Shown piece after piece: positions 24,297-32,110 of a stretch of DNA of 64,000 nucleotides (its first letter is position 1; every line of letters begins with the position of its first letter). The notes below the pieces were generated by a model, which saw only the letters and a program-made list of their open reading frames with translations, was not told where the DNA came from and made no database searches. This DNA comes from Candidatus Accumulibacter iunctus (GTDB lineage Bacteria; Pseudomonadota; Gammaproteobacteria; Burkholderiales; Rhodocyclaceae). Both the position numbers and the translations under genes were made by a program. The stretch lies in NCBI GenBank assembly GCA_002345025.1, contig DDUX01000059.1:3198-67197 (forward strand). Direction: 5' to 3'.

Positions 24297-26033
24297 TTGG
24301 CGGAAAAGAGTTTGCGATATGGAATCTATCTCGGCGCCATCCAGCGCCACAGGCGCGAGATCAGTTTTTCAGCGGTGCTCGAAGCCGAGCGAGCCGGGCC
24401 CAGGCGGCCGAGGCTGCGCGTTGTTGATGTGCACCGATTGCTGACGCCGTACGTTTCGTTCCGTTTCGCCGAGCAACTCCGCGCCGTCCTGCCGCTGGCA
24501 CTTATGCTGATCGGTTTTCAGGCCCTCGCCCTGCGCACCTCGCTGCTCGACACCGAATCGGTCGCGCTCGGCATCTTCTCGGTGATCGCCGGCCTGATGG
24601 TGTTCACCGAAGGCGTCAAGTACGGCCTGATGCCGTTCGCCGAGAACGTCGGCTTCCAGATGCCGGGCAGGACCCACCCCGCGGTCCTGCTTTTTTTCAG
24701 CCTGCTGCTGGGCGCCGCCGCGACCTTCGCGGAGCCCGCCATCGGCGCTCTGCAGGCAGCCGCGAGCGCCGTATCGCCCGAGCGTTCGCCGTGGTTGCGT
24801 CAGCTTCTCGGCCCCTACGTGCTCTGGCTGGTGCTGGCCGTCGCCGGCGGTGTCGGCCTCGCGGTGGCGGTCGGCATGCTGCGCATGATGTTTGGCTGGC
24901 CACTCAAGAAGATGGTGCTGCTGATCGTGCCGCCAGCCCTGGCGCTCACCGCCTGGTGCGCGCAGCAGCCCGATCTGGCACCGATCATCGGCCTCGCCTG
25001 GGATTGTGGCGCGATCACCACCGGCCCGGTGACCGTGCCGCTGGTACTGGCGGTCGGGGTGGGCGTTGCCGCTTCGACCGGGCGCAGTGACAATCCGCTG
25101 TCGGGTTTCGGGATCGTCACCCTGGCTTCGCTCTTCCCTGTCCTCGCGGTGCTCTGCGTGGCGATCTATCTGACCGGCCAGGGAGCCGGAGCCATGCTGC
25201 CGGTGCTGCCGCCGAGCCTTGCCGGCTGGGAGAAGGAGACTCCTTATGCCGAAACCATTGGCGCGCTGCGCGCCATCGTGCCGCTGGTGCTGCTGCTGGT
25301 GCTGGTGCAGACCCTGCTGCTCCGCCAGAAGATCCGCCAGCTCAACGTCTTCATCTATGGCATCTCGACGGCGCTGGCGGGGATGGTGCTGTTCAACCTT
25401 GGCCTGACCGCTGGCCTCGTGGCCTTGGGCGAACAGGCCGGAACCAATGTTCCCTGGGCCTTCTCCACACACCGCGTAACCGGTGCGCCAGCGCTCTATC
25501 CTTTCGTCCTCGGTATCGCCATGACCATGGTCTTCGCCTTCGCGATCGGCTACGGCGCCACCGTTGCTGAGCCGGCGCTCAACGCCATGGGCATGACGGT
25601 CGAGAACCTCACCAACGGCGTTTTCCGCAAGCGCATGCTGATCCATGCCGTGGCTGTCGGCGTCGGCTGCGGCGCCGCCCTGGGGGTTGCCCGCATCCTC
25701 TTCGACCTGCCGCTGTGGGGGTTGCTGCTGACCGGCTATACGATCGCCCTGGTGCTGACCATCGTCTCGCGCGAGGAGATCGTCAACCTCGCCTGGGACA
25801 GCGCCGGCGTCACCACCGGGCCAGTGACCGTGCCCCTGCTGCTCGCGCTGGGCATTGGCCTCGGCGACGCCGTCAATGCCGCCGACGGTTTCGGCATTCT
25901 CGCCCTGTGTTCGGTCGGTCCGATCATCTCGGTCCTCGCCACCGGCCTTTGGGCCGACCTGCAGAGCCGCAGCGCCACAGCGACCGAAAGCAGGAAGTCG
26001 GCGAAAACGGACAAGAAGGGCAGGAAGGCATGA
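24297..26033 (+). CDS. DUF1538 membrane permease, long form
   Basis: A 578-aa polytopic membrane protein with two DUF1538 repeats. Repeat one holds TEGVKYGLMPFAENVGFQMP, TFAEPAIGAL and WDCGAITTGPVTVPLVLAVG; repeat two holds FAIGYGATVAEPALNAMGMT, WDSAGVTTGPVTVPLLLALG and DGFGILALCSVGPIISVLA. The repeated EPA and TTGPVTVP motifs lie in membrane regions and probably line a pathway. The transported substrate of this family has not been established to my knowledge. The start is TTG 24297 with a strong GAGGAGGAG site. Its TGA overlaps the next ATG (26030-26033), so it is coupled to two P-II-like genes and followed by nhaD. Confidence 0.85.
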   Translation: MAEKSLRYGIYLGAIQRHRREISFSAVLEAERAGPRRPRLRVVDVHRLLTPYVSFRFAEQLRAVLPLALMLIGFQALALRTSLLDTESVALGIFSVIAGLMVFTEGVKYGLMPFAENVGFQMPGRTHPAVLLFFSLLLGAAATFAEPAIGALQAAASAVSPERSPWLRQLLGPYVLWLVLAVAGGVGLAVAVGMLRMMFGWPLKKMVLLIVPPALALTAWCAQQPDLAPIIGLAWDCGAITTGPVTVPLVLAVGVGVAASTGRSDNPLSGFGIVTLASLFPVLAVLCVAIYLTGQGAGAMLPVLPPSLAGWEKETPYAETIGALRAIVPLVLLLVLVQTLLLRQKIRQLNVFIYGISTALAGMVLFNLGLTAGLVALGEQAGTNVPWAFSTHRVTGAPALYPFVLGIAMTMVFAFAIGYGATVAEPALNAMGMTVENLTNGVFRKRMLIHAVAVGVGCGAALGVARILFDLPLWGLLLTGYTIALVLTIVSREEIVNLAWDSAGVTTGPVTVPLLLALGIGLGDAVNAADGFGILALCSVGPIISVLATGLWADLQSRSATATESRKSAKTDKKGRKA

Positions 26034-26413
26034 GCAAGAGCAATGAACTGATCGTGTTGACTGAGGTGATGCTGATCACCGCCATCGTTCAGCGTGGCGT
26101 TGCCGATCTGGTCGTCCAGGTCGCGCTGGAAGCCGGTGCGCAGGGTGCCACCGTCTTCCATGCGCACGGCACCGGCGTCCGCCAGAAGCACTTGGGCATC
26201 CTTGGCCTGACGGTCAATACGGAAAAGGAAATCATCTACATCGCGGTGCCGGCCGAACAGGCGGATCGCCTGTTCGAGCGGATCTTCGTTTCGGCCAAGA
26301 TGGACACGCCGGGCATGGGGATCCTCTGGGTCACCCGACTGGAGAAGATGGCCACCTACATACCGCACGAGGTCGCTGCCCGCTTCGGCGTACACACGGA
26401 GCGCCGCGAGTGA
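26030..26413 (+). CDS. P-II-like regulatory protein (first of pair)
   Basis: A 127-aa small alpha/beta protein resembling P-II/CutA-fold regulators: LIVLTEVMLITAIVQRGVAD, then GAQGATVFHAHGTGVRQKHL (position of the nucleotide-binding loops), IIYIAVPAEQADRLFERIFV and GMGILWVTRLEKMATYIP. The canonical uridylylated T-loop Tyr of GlnB is not evident. It is coupled by ATGA to the permease before it and by a GTGA overlap to a second P-II-like gene after it. It probably gates or senses for the permease, as GlnK does for AmtB; that is inference. Confidence 0.8.
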   Translation: MSKSNELIVLTEVMLITAIVQRGVADLVVQVALEAGAQGATVFHAHGTGVRQKHLGILGLTVNTEKEIIYIAVPAEQADRLFERIFVSAKMDTPGMGILWVTRLEKMATYIPHEVAARFGVHTERRE

Positions 26414-26751
26414 GTGTGCTGGCGCACATTGGCTACGGCGTCGACAAGAAGCTGATCACGGCGATCGTTGCCAGCGGTCAGGGAATGAAGCTGATGAAGC
26501 TGGTCGAGAACCGGCCCGGCATCCTTTCCGTCACCCATCATCACGCACGCGGCAGCGACAGCCGGCGCCGACGACCAGGGCGCGTTTCGTGGAGCGAGAA
26601 GGACGTGCTGATGGTGCTGGTCGAAGCACCCCAGGCGGACGAGACCTTTGCCCTGCTGTTCACTTCGGCAGGGCTCGGAGAACCGCATCAGGGCGTCATC
26701 TTCATGGAGGCGGTCCGCCGTGGGCACCCGCTGATGCCCTTCGCCATCTGA
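26410..26751 (+). CDS. P-II-like regulatory protein (second of pair)
   Basis: A 113-aa paralog-like small protein: MSVLAHIGYGVDKKLITAIV, GMKLMKLVENRPGILSVTHH, a basic loop GSDSRRRRPGR, then EKDVLMVLVEAPQADETFAL and GVIFMEAVRRGHPLMPFAI. The order of strands fits the P-II fold, and the Arg-rich loop stands where the T-loop would be. The start is GTG 26410, overlapping the previous stop. Nucleotide or metal binding is likely from the family but unproved. It may form hetero-oligomers with the preceding protein. Confidence 0.75.
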   Translation: MSVLAHIGYGVDKKLITAIVASGQGMKLMKLVENRPGILSVTHHHARGSDSRRRRPGRVSWSEKDVLMVLVEAPQADETFALLFTSAGLGEPHQGVIFMEAVRRGHPLMPFAI

Positions 26752-26843
26752 CCCGGAGCGTTGCTGCTGCCGATTCAGGCGGCTCGCCACCGAACCCGTT
26801 CTTCCTCTCTCCCGTCCACCACCGCACACAAGGAGTTGAATCG

Positions 26844-28256
26844 ATGTACCCGCACCTGGTCTCCCTGTGTGCCCTGCTGATCACGCCATTGCCGTCCTGG
26901 GCCGCAACGGGCAGCAGCGAGATCGTCAATCTCACCGCCAGCGCGATGGGGATCCTCTCCGTGCTGCTGTTTGTCGCGGCCTACGTGCTGGTGATGTTCG
27001 AAGAGCAGTTGCATCTGCGCAAGAGCAAACCGGTGATGGTGGCTGCAGGCATCATCTGGATCCTGGTCGCCGTCTCCTACCAGGCGCTGGGCAGACCCGA
27101 CCATGCCCACGCGGCAGTGATGCACAACCTGAGCGAGTATGTCGAACTGTTCCTCTTCCTGCTGGCAGCGATGACCTACATCAACGCGCTGGAAGAACGC
27201 AATGCCTTCCTGGCACTGCGCTCGTGGCTGGTGAACAAGGGGTTCAGCTTGCGCCAGCTCTTCTGGATGACCGGCCTGCTCGCCTTTTTCATCTCACCGG
27301 TCGCCGACAACCTGACCACCGCCCTGCTGATGGGCGCCGTGGTGATGGCCGTGGGCGCCAACAACCCCACCTTCATGGTCGTCTCGTGCATCAACATCGT
27401 CATCGCCGCCAACGCCGGTGGCGCCTTCTCGCCATTCGGCGACATTACCACCCTGATGGTCTGGCAGAAGGGCAAGGTCGAGTTCTTCGGCTTCTTCGCC
27501 CTCTTCATCCCCTCGCTGATCAACTGGCTGGTGCCGGCGGTCTGCATGAGCCTGACGGTGCCAAAAGGGAAGCCGCAGGTGAGTGACGCGACGGTGCCCA
27601 TGAAACTGGGAGCGAAGCGGATCATGGCGCTGTTCCTGCTGACCATCGTCACCGCGGTGTCCTTTCACAACTTCCTGCACCTGCCGCCGGCGATTGGAAT
27701 GATGCTGGGAATGGGCTATCTGTCGCTGTTCGCCTACTACCTGATCAAGGTCGAAGGGCGCATGCTGAGCGGCGACAACCCGCTCGACATCACCGGCCAC
27801 AAACACGAGACTTTCGACCTCTTCCGCAAGGTGGCCAAGGCCGAATGGGACACCCTGCTGTTCTTCTATGGTGTGATCCTCTGTGTCGGCGGCCTCGGGC
27901 AGTTCGGTTACCTGGCGATGACCTCCACCCTGATGTACGACGGACTGGGGCAGACCACCGCCAACATCATGATTGGCGTTCTTTCAGCCTTCATTGACAA
28001 CATCCCGGTGATGTTTGCCGTGCTGAGCATGGATCCGCAGATGTCCGTCGGCCAATGGCTGCTGGTGACACTCACTGCCGGCGTCGGTGGCAGTCTGTTG
28101 TCCATCGGCTCGGCCGCCGGTGTCGCCCTGATGGGGACGGCGCGCGGCGTCTATACCTTTGGCTCACACCTGAAATGGACCTGGGCGATCGCCCTCGGCT
28201 ACGCCGCGAGCATCGCCGTCCACATGGTCATGAATGCCCGGCTGTTTACCGGCTGA
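26844..28256 (+). CDS. nhaD: Na+/H+ antiporter NhaD
   Basis: A 470-aa antiporter of the NhaD / ion transporter superfamily that expels Na+ (and Li+) for H+. Many hydrophobic helices are visible; the conserved SPVADNLTTALLMGAVVMAV, INIVIAANAGGAFSPFGDIT and AFIDNIPVMFAVLSMDPQMS segments and SIGSAAGVALMGTARGVYTF near the end are family landmarks, with Asp in PVADN and DN in IDNIPV as likely ion-binding residues. An N-terminal leader-like helix ends at SWAAT. AGGAG precedes the ATG at 26844. It is 92 bp after the P-II-like pair, probably in the same transcription unit. Confidence 0.9.
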   Translation: MYPHLVSLCALLITPLPSWAATGSSEIVNLTASAMGILSVLLFVAAYVLVMFEEQLHLRKSKPVMVAAGIIWILVAVSYQALGRPDHAHAAVMHNLSEYVELFLFLLAAMTYINALEERNAFLALRSWLVNKGFSLRQLFWMTGLLAFFISPVADNLTTALLMGAVVMAVGANNPTFMVVSCINIVIAANAGGAFSPFGDITTLMVWQKGKVEFFGFFALFIPSLINWLVPAVCMSLTVPKGKPQVSDATVPMKLGAKRIMALFLLTIVTAVSFHNFLHLPPAIGMMLGMGYLSLFAYYLIKVEGRMLSGDNPLDITGHKHETFDLFRKVAKAEWDTLLFFYGVILCVGGLGQFGYLAMTSTLMYDGLGQTTANIMIGVLSAFIDNIPVMFAVLSMDPQMSVGQWLLVTLTAGVGGSLLSIGSAAGVALMGTARGVYTFGSHLKWTWAIALGYAASIAVHMVMNARLFTG

Positions 28257-28285
28257 CGCTGGCTGCCCGATCGCCGGCAGCCGCT

Positions 28286-29542
28286 TCAGATGCGCTCGGC
28301 GCGAACCCTGGTCGCGGTGCGTGCGTCGGCTTCGACGACAGTATAGCGGTAGGTCTGTTCCACAACCGTGTCGCCAACCTGCGGGATGCGCCGCAGGCGG
28401 TTGGTCAGGAAGCCGGCGATGGTATGCGCTTCGCCCACCGGCAGGCCGAGCTTGAGCGAATCGTTGAGTTCGGAAATCGGCGCCCGACCGCTGATCAGGT
28501 GCGTATCGTCGTCGACGGACTCGATGCTGATGCGGCGCCCCTTCATGCTGTCGAAGTCGAAACCCGAATCGACCGGGCCAACGACCTCCTCGAAGATGTC
28601 CTCCATCGTCAGGATGCCGATCGCCGAGCCGAACTCGTCGACGATCACCGCCATGTGGTCAGTGCGCGAGCGCAGCAGTGGCAGCACCTGGTCGAGGCTC
28701 TGCCGCGGCGACAGATAGAGCGCCGGCTTGACGAAGTCGCCCACCGGACGCTGCTCGATGTCCGGCAGCAACAGGTCCCAGGTGCTGAGCGTCATGACGC
28801 CGGTGACGTTGGTGATGTTGCCGCGGAACACCGGCAGGCGGTTGAAGCCGGAAGACCAGACGCGGCGCACCGCTTCCTCCATGTCGCGCGTCTCGTTGAA
28901 GCCGATGACCTCGGCCAGCGGCGTCATCACCTCGCCGACCGTCGTGTCGGCGAAGCGGAAGATGCGCCGGATGCGCTGCTTGCTGGTCGCCGCGCTGTCG
29001 GAAGCGGTTTCGGAGATGTCGATCAGGACGCGCAGTTCGTCCTTGCTGATGAAGCCGCTCGACGCCGAACTGGCGCCGCCGAAGAGGCGGGCGGCGAAAC
29101 GGGCGACGCGGCTGAAGACGACGATCACCGGGTAGAAGACGTAGGAGAAGAAGCGCAGACCGTAAATGATTCGCGTGACGATCGTGTCGGCCTTCTGCTG
29201 GAAGATGCTCTTCGGCACGATCTCGCCGAAAATCAGCAGGAAGGGGGTGAATACCAGTACCGAGACGACATCGCCGATGTCGCCGAAGAGACGGACGAAG
29301 ATCAGCGTGCCGAGGGTGGTGATCGTCACCGTCGCGATATTGGTGCCGACCAGCGTCGTCCCGAGCATCACGTCGGGCGTGCGGAACAGGCTGAGAACCA
29401 GCTTGGCTCCCGGATTGCCCATTCGCGCCTCGTGCCGCAAATGGATTTTGTCCGAATTGACCATCGCCAGTTCGGAGCCGGAGAAGAATCCCTTGAGCAG
29501 CAGGAAGATCAGGATCACCAGCAACTGCAGAATCAGTTCCAT
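28286..29542 (-). CDS. CNNM/CorC-family protein (DUF21-CBS-CorC_HlyC), paralog 1
   Basis: A 418-aa inner-membrane protein related to CorB/CorC, the prokaryotic CNNM Mg2+ transporters. It has the DUF21 membrane domain (KGFFSGSELAMVNSDKIHLR, TTLVGTNIATVTITTLGTLI, FGEIVPKSIFQQKADTI), a CBS pair (TPLAEVIGF to DHMAVIVDEFGSAIGILTME) and a C-terminal CorC_HlyC domain ending VRAERI. The first acidic/Ser membrane motif FFSGSE is intact. It is downstream of a second paralog (16 bp gap) and convergent with nhaD. Its last 16 codons are duplicated at 24110-24159. Mg2+ or Co2+ export or efflux is the family expectation. Confidence 0.9.
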   Translation of the reverse strand: MELILQLLVILIFLLLKGFFSGSELAMVNSDKIHLRHEARMGNPGAKLVLSLFRTPDVMLGTTLVGTNIATVTITTLGTLIFVRLFGDIGDVVSVLVFTPFLLIFGEIVPKSIFQQKADTIVTRIIYGLRFFSYVFYPVIVVFSRVARFAARLFGGASSASSGFISKDELRVLIDISETASDSAATSKQRIRRIFRFADTTVGEVMTPLAEVIGFNETRDMEEAVRRVWSSGFNRLPVFRGNITNVTGVMTLSTWDLLLPDIEQRPVGDFVKPALYLSPRQSLDQVLPLLRSRTDHMAVIVDEFGSAIGILTMEDIFEEVVGPVDSGFDFDSMKGRRISIESVDDDTHLISGRAPISELNDSLKLGLPVGEAHTIAGFLTNRLRRIPQVGDTVVEQTYRYTVVEADARTATRVRAERI

Positions 29543-29557
29543 CGTTCTTCTCCCTGG

Positions 29558-31084
29558 TTAGCCCGCGGCCGGACGTGCGCTGTCCGGCTCGCTGGCGGCT
29601 GTCGTTTCGCCGGCGGCGGCTGCGGCCGCCCGTGACTGCTCTTCGTCTTCAGGTGGCGCCTCATGCAGCAGATCCGCTTCCTCATATTCCTCCTGCGCCT
29701 GCTGCTCCTGATCCTCCGTCGAGACATCGGGTAGCGGCGCCGCGATGCTCTCGATCTCTTCCGGCTTTGCGGGCGTTTCCTCGGGCTCGTCCGGTGTGCG
29801 GCCACGCGACACCCGCACCTTGGTGATGCGCATGCCGGCCACCTCGCGCACGGTGATCTCGTAGTCGGCGTAGAAGACCTTCTCGCCCACCCGTGGCAGG
29901 CGCCCGAAGAGGACCAGCGTCACGCCGCCGATGGTGTTCATCAGCGGGTCGTCGATGTCGAAATTGGTCAGCGTGCGCAGGTCCGCCAGCCGCATGTAGC
30001 CGGGGACGGTATAGCTGTCGTTGTCCTCCTCCTGGAAGTGCTCCTGACCGCGCAGCTTGCCCGAGATCTCGCCGAAGATGAAACTCAGGACATCCTTCAT
30101 CGTGACGATGCCGAGCACTTCTCCGTACTCGCCGATGACGACTGCGGCGCGCGTGTTGAAGCGCTGGAAATACTCCAGCATCTCATCGACCTTTTTCGTT
30201 GGCGGAACGAAATGCGCGGGCCGCAGGATCTCCTGCAACTCGATCCTCCTGCCGCCGCCACCGCGGATGCGGCGCAGCAGATCCTCGGCCTGCAGGAAGC
30301 CGATGACGTTATCCCAATGCCCGCGGTATACCGGAACGCGTGGGTGGCGATAACTGCGGAAGCGATCGATCAACTCGTCGACCGGCAGGTCGCCATCGAG
30401 AAAGCGGATGCGAGGCCCGGGGGTCATGATGCGCGCGACGTCGGTTTCAGCCGCCTCGAGGACCTTGTCGATCAGTACCCGTTCCGAGGCCTGGATGACC
30501 CCGGTCTCTTCGCTGTCGGCCATCAGCGTGCGCAGTTCGTCCGCTTTGAGGATGTTCTCGCGACTGACGTGCTCGCCGACGACGAAAGTGGTGACGCGGT
30601 CGGCGACCAGTCGAACGACGTTGCGCAGCGGCGTGACGATGAAGATCCATTTTGGCAGGAAGCGCGCCGACAGGAGGGTGGAGAACTTCACCGGGAAGTT
30701 GACCGCGATCGTCTTCGGCGTCACCTCGCCGAAGAGCAGCAGCAGCGGCACCATCACGAGGACATTGATCCAGCCGGCGTCGTCCTCGCCGAAGGCGGTG
30801 ATGAGGATCATCGTCATGTTCGCCGCGGCAGCGATGTTCACCAGTTCGTTGCCGCAGAGCAGCGAGACGATCAGCCGCCGCGGCTCGTCGAGCATCGCGT
30901 GGATGCTCTCGGAATGAGGATTGCGGGAATTCCGCAGTTTCTGCAGATCGATCCGGCTGAGCGAGAAGAGGGCGGTTTCCGACCCCGAAAAGAAGGCCGA
31001 CATCGAGAACAGGCAGCACTGCACCAGGATGCGGATCACCAGCTCCCAGTCGACCGCCGCCAGGCTGCCCATGACCTCGGACAT
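29558..31084 (-). CDS. CNNM/CorC-family protein (DUF21-CBS-CorC_HlyC), paralog 2, with acidic tail
   Basis: A 508-aa DUF21-CBS protein. The membrane domain shows SAFFSGSETALFSLSRIDLQ, LCGNELVNIAAAANMTMILI and FGEVTPKTIAVNFP; the CBS pair runs from TPGPRIRFLDG to GEYGEVLGIVTMKDVLSF; the CorC_HlyC domain ends near VSRGR. The last 85 residues are a Glu/Pro/Ala-rich acidic tail absent from paralog 1. The ATG at 31084 has GGAAGG seven bases upstream; an ATG at 31099 is in frame but poorly spaced. It is transcribed with paralog 1. Metal-ion transport is inferred from the family. Confidence 0.88.
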   Translation of the reverse strand: MSEVMGSLAAVDWELVIRILVQCCLFSMSAFFSGSETALFSLSRIDLQKLRNSRNPHSESIHAMLDEPRRLIVSLLCGNELVNIAAAANMTMILITAFGEDDAGWINVLVMVPLLLLFGEVTPKTIAVNFPVKFSTLLSARFLPKWIFIVTPLRNVVRLVADRVTTFVVGEHVSRENILKADELRTLMADSEETGVIQASERVLIDKVLEAAETDVARIMTPGPRIRFLDGDLPVDELIDRFRSYRHPRVPVYRGHWDNVIGFLQAEDLLRRIRGGGGRRIELQEILRPAHFVPPTKKVDEMLEYFQRFNTRAAVVIGEYGEVLGIVTMKDVLSFIFGEISGKLRGQEHFQEEDNDSYTVPGYMRLADLRTLTNFDIDDPLMNTIGGVTLVLFGRLPRVGEKVFYADYEITVREVAGMRITKVRVSRGRTPDEPEETPAKPEEIESIAAPLPDVSTEDQEQQAQEEYEEADLLHEAPPEDEEQSRAAAAAAGETTAASEPDSARPAAG

Positions 31085-31099
31085 GCTCAATCCTTCCAT

Positions 31100-31576
31100 C
31101 CCCTTCCCCTTCAGGAAATCCTGTTTGTTCTCAAGGCACAGCGGCGTCGTCGCCGCTCGCCGCCGGGTGCGTCATGCGCGCCTGCCGCGGGCCTTTCGTG
31201 GGTCGTCTTCGGCGGCTGCGCGCAACCGTGAAGGATAGGCGCATTGCGGCGTCGAAACAAGCGCATTCGTGCGCCTGCTGCGGCCGCTGCGGCGCCGGCC
31301 GACGGCAGCGGGCGAGCCGGTCCCGAGGCGCGTCGCCGGTCGACGAGCGAGAAGAAATTTTCTATGCAGAGGGAATTTGTTGTATTTTTGGCGGCTGCGT
31401 CAGCGACGTTCACGGAAAAGTGCCGCGCAAGTCCCAGGCTTCGGGGGGTGACAGGGGTCTGCGGCAGGCGCTCGGCGGTGCAGTCTGCCGCGCCTGGCTG
31501 GAGTTGCCGGTGGCGTCGCCAGTGACGGCAGGCAACGATTGATCAACATCTTCTTTCCTCGGAGGAGCATGTGCAA
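31100..31576. other. Divergent intergenic region, 470 bp
   Basis: No gene is recognised between the CNNM gene (minus) and the universal stress protein gene (plus). An AT-rich patch at 31354-31387 contains TTTTCT, 17 bases, then TGTATT, a weak promoter candidate. Open frames here show no known domain. Confidence 0.45.
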
Positions 31577-32083
31577 ATGGCTGAAAACAAGCAAGGCGAT
31601 GCCCGGTCTTCAGGGCACGGGCGCGGACCGATCCTGGTCGCGGTCGACTTCTCGGCGCATTCGGAGGCCGCACTGCTGCTCGCCAGCGACCTCGCCGATG
31701 GCCTCGACGTGCGGTTGCTGGTGCTGCACGTCGTCCACGATCCGCTCAACATGCCCGGTTACTACGCGCGCAAGGCGCTCAAGAAGAAGACGCTGACGCG
31801 CATGGAGGACATTGCCGGCGAGATGCTCGACGGCTTCCTTGCCGAACTGAAGAAGAAGCACCCGCAGCGGCAGGCGCTGCAGAAACCCGAAGTGCTTCTG
31901 GTCAAGGGAATTCCGGTGACGCGCATCCTGCAGGTGGCGCAGAAGCAGAAGGCGGGCCTGCTGGTACTCGGCAGCAAGGGGATGACCGGGCTGCGTCACC
32001 TGCTGCTCGGATCGGTCGCCGAGCAGGTCGTCAGCCTGGCGCGATTGCCGGTCACCATCGTCAAGGAGCTTGCGAAAGACTGA
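31577..32083 (+). CDS. Universal stress protein (UspA family)
   Basis: A 168-aa single-domain universal stress protein. ILVAVDFSAHSEAALLLASD is the first strand and ATP-binding Asp; the nucleotide loop is LLVLGSKGMTGLRHLLLGSV followed by AEQVV, the G-2x-G-9x-G(S/T) pattern of ATP-binding members. An insertion of Lys-rich helix (RKALKKKTLTRMEDIAGEML) sits between. ATG 31577 is nine bases from GGAGGAG; a GTG at 31571 is alternative. It is 27 bp upstream of the Na/Pi carrier, so it is probably its partner. Confidence 0.9.
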   Translation: MAENKQGDARSSGHGRGPILVAVDFSAHSEAALLLASDLADGLDVRLLVLHVVHDPLNMPGYYARKALKKKTLTRMEDIAGEMLDGFLAELKKKHPQRQALQKPEVLLVKGIPVTRILQVAQKQKAGLLVLGSKGMTGLRHLLLGSVAEQVVSLARLPVTIVKELAKD

Positions 32084-32110
32084 TTTTCAACCACAGGAGG
32101 AGACAGAAGA

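Noticed and set aside
20700..24300. CRISPR array near the CARF nuclease
   Set aside because: Looked for regularly spaced direct repeats on both sides and found none; only the two-hairpin element is present.
28055..29635. 526-codon plus-strand open frame opposite the CNNM gene
   Set aside because: Composition is that of a reverse-complement shadow and it covers a well-supported gene.
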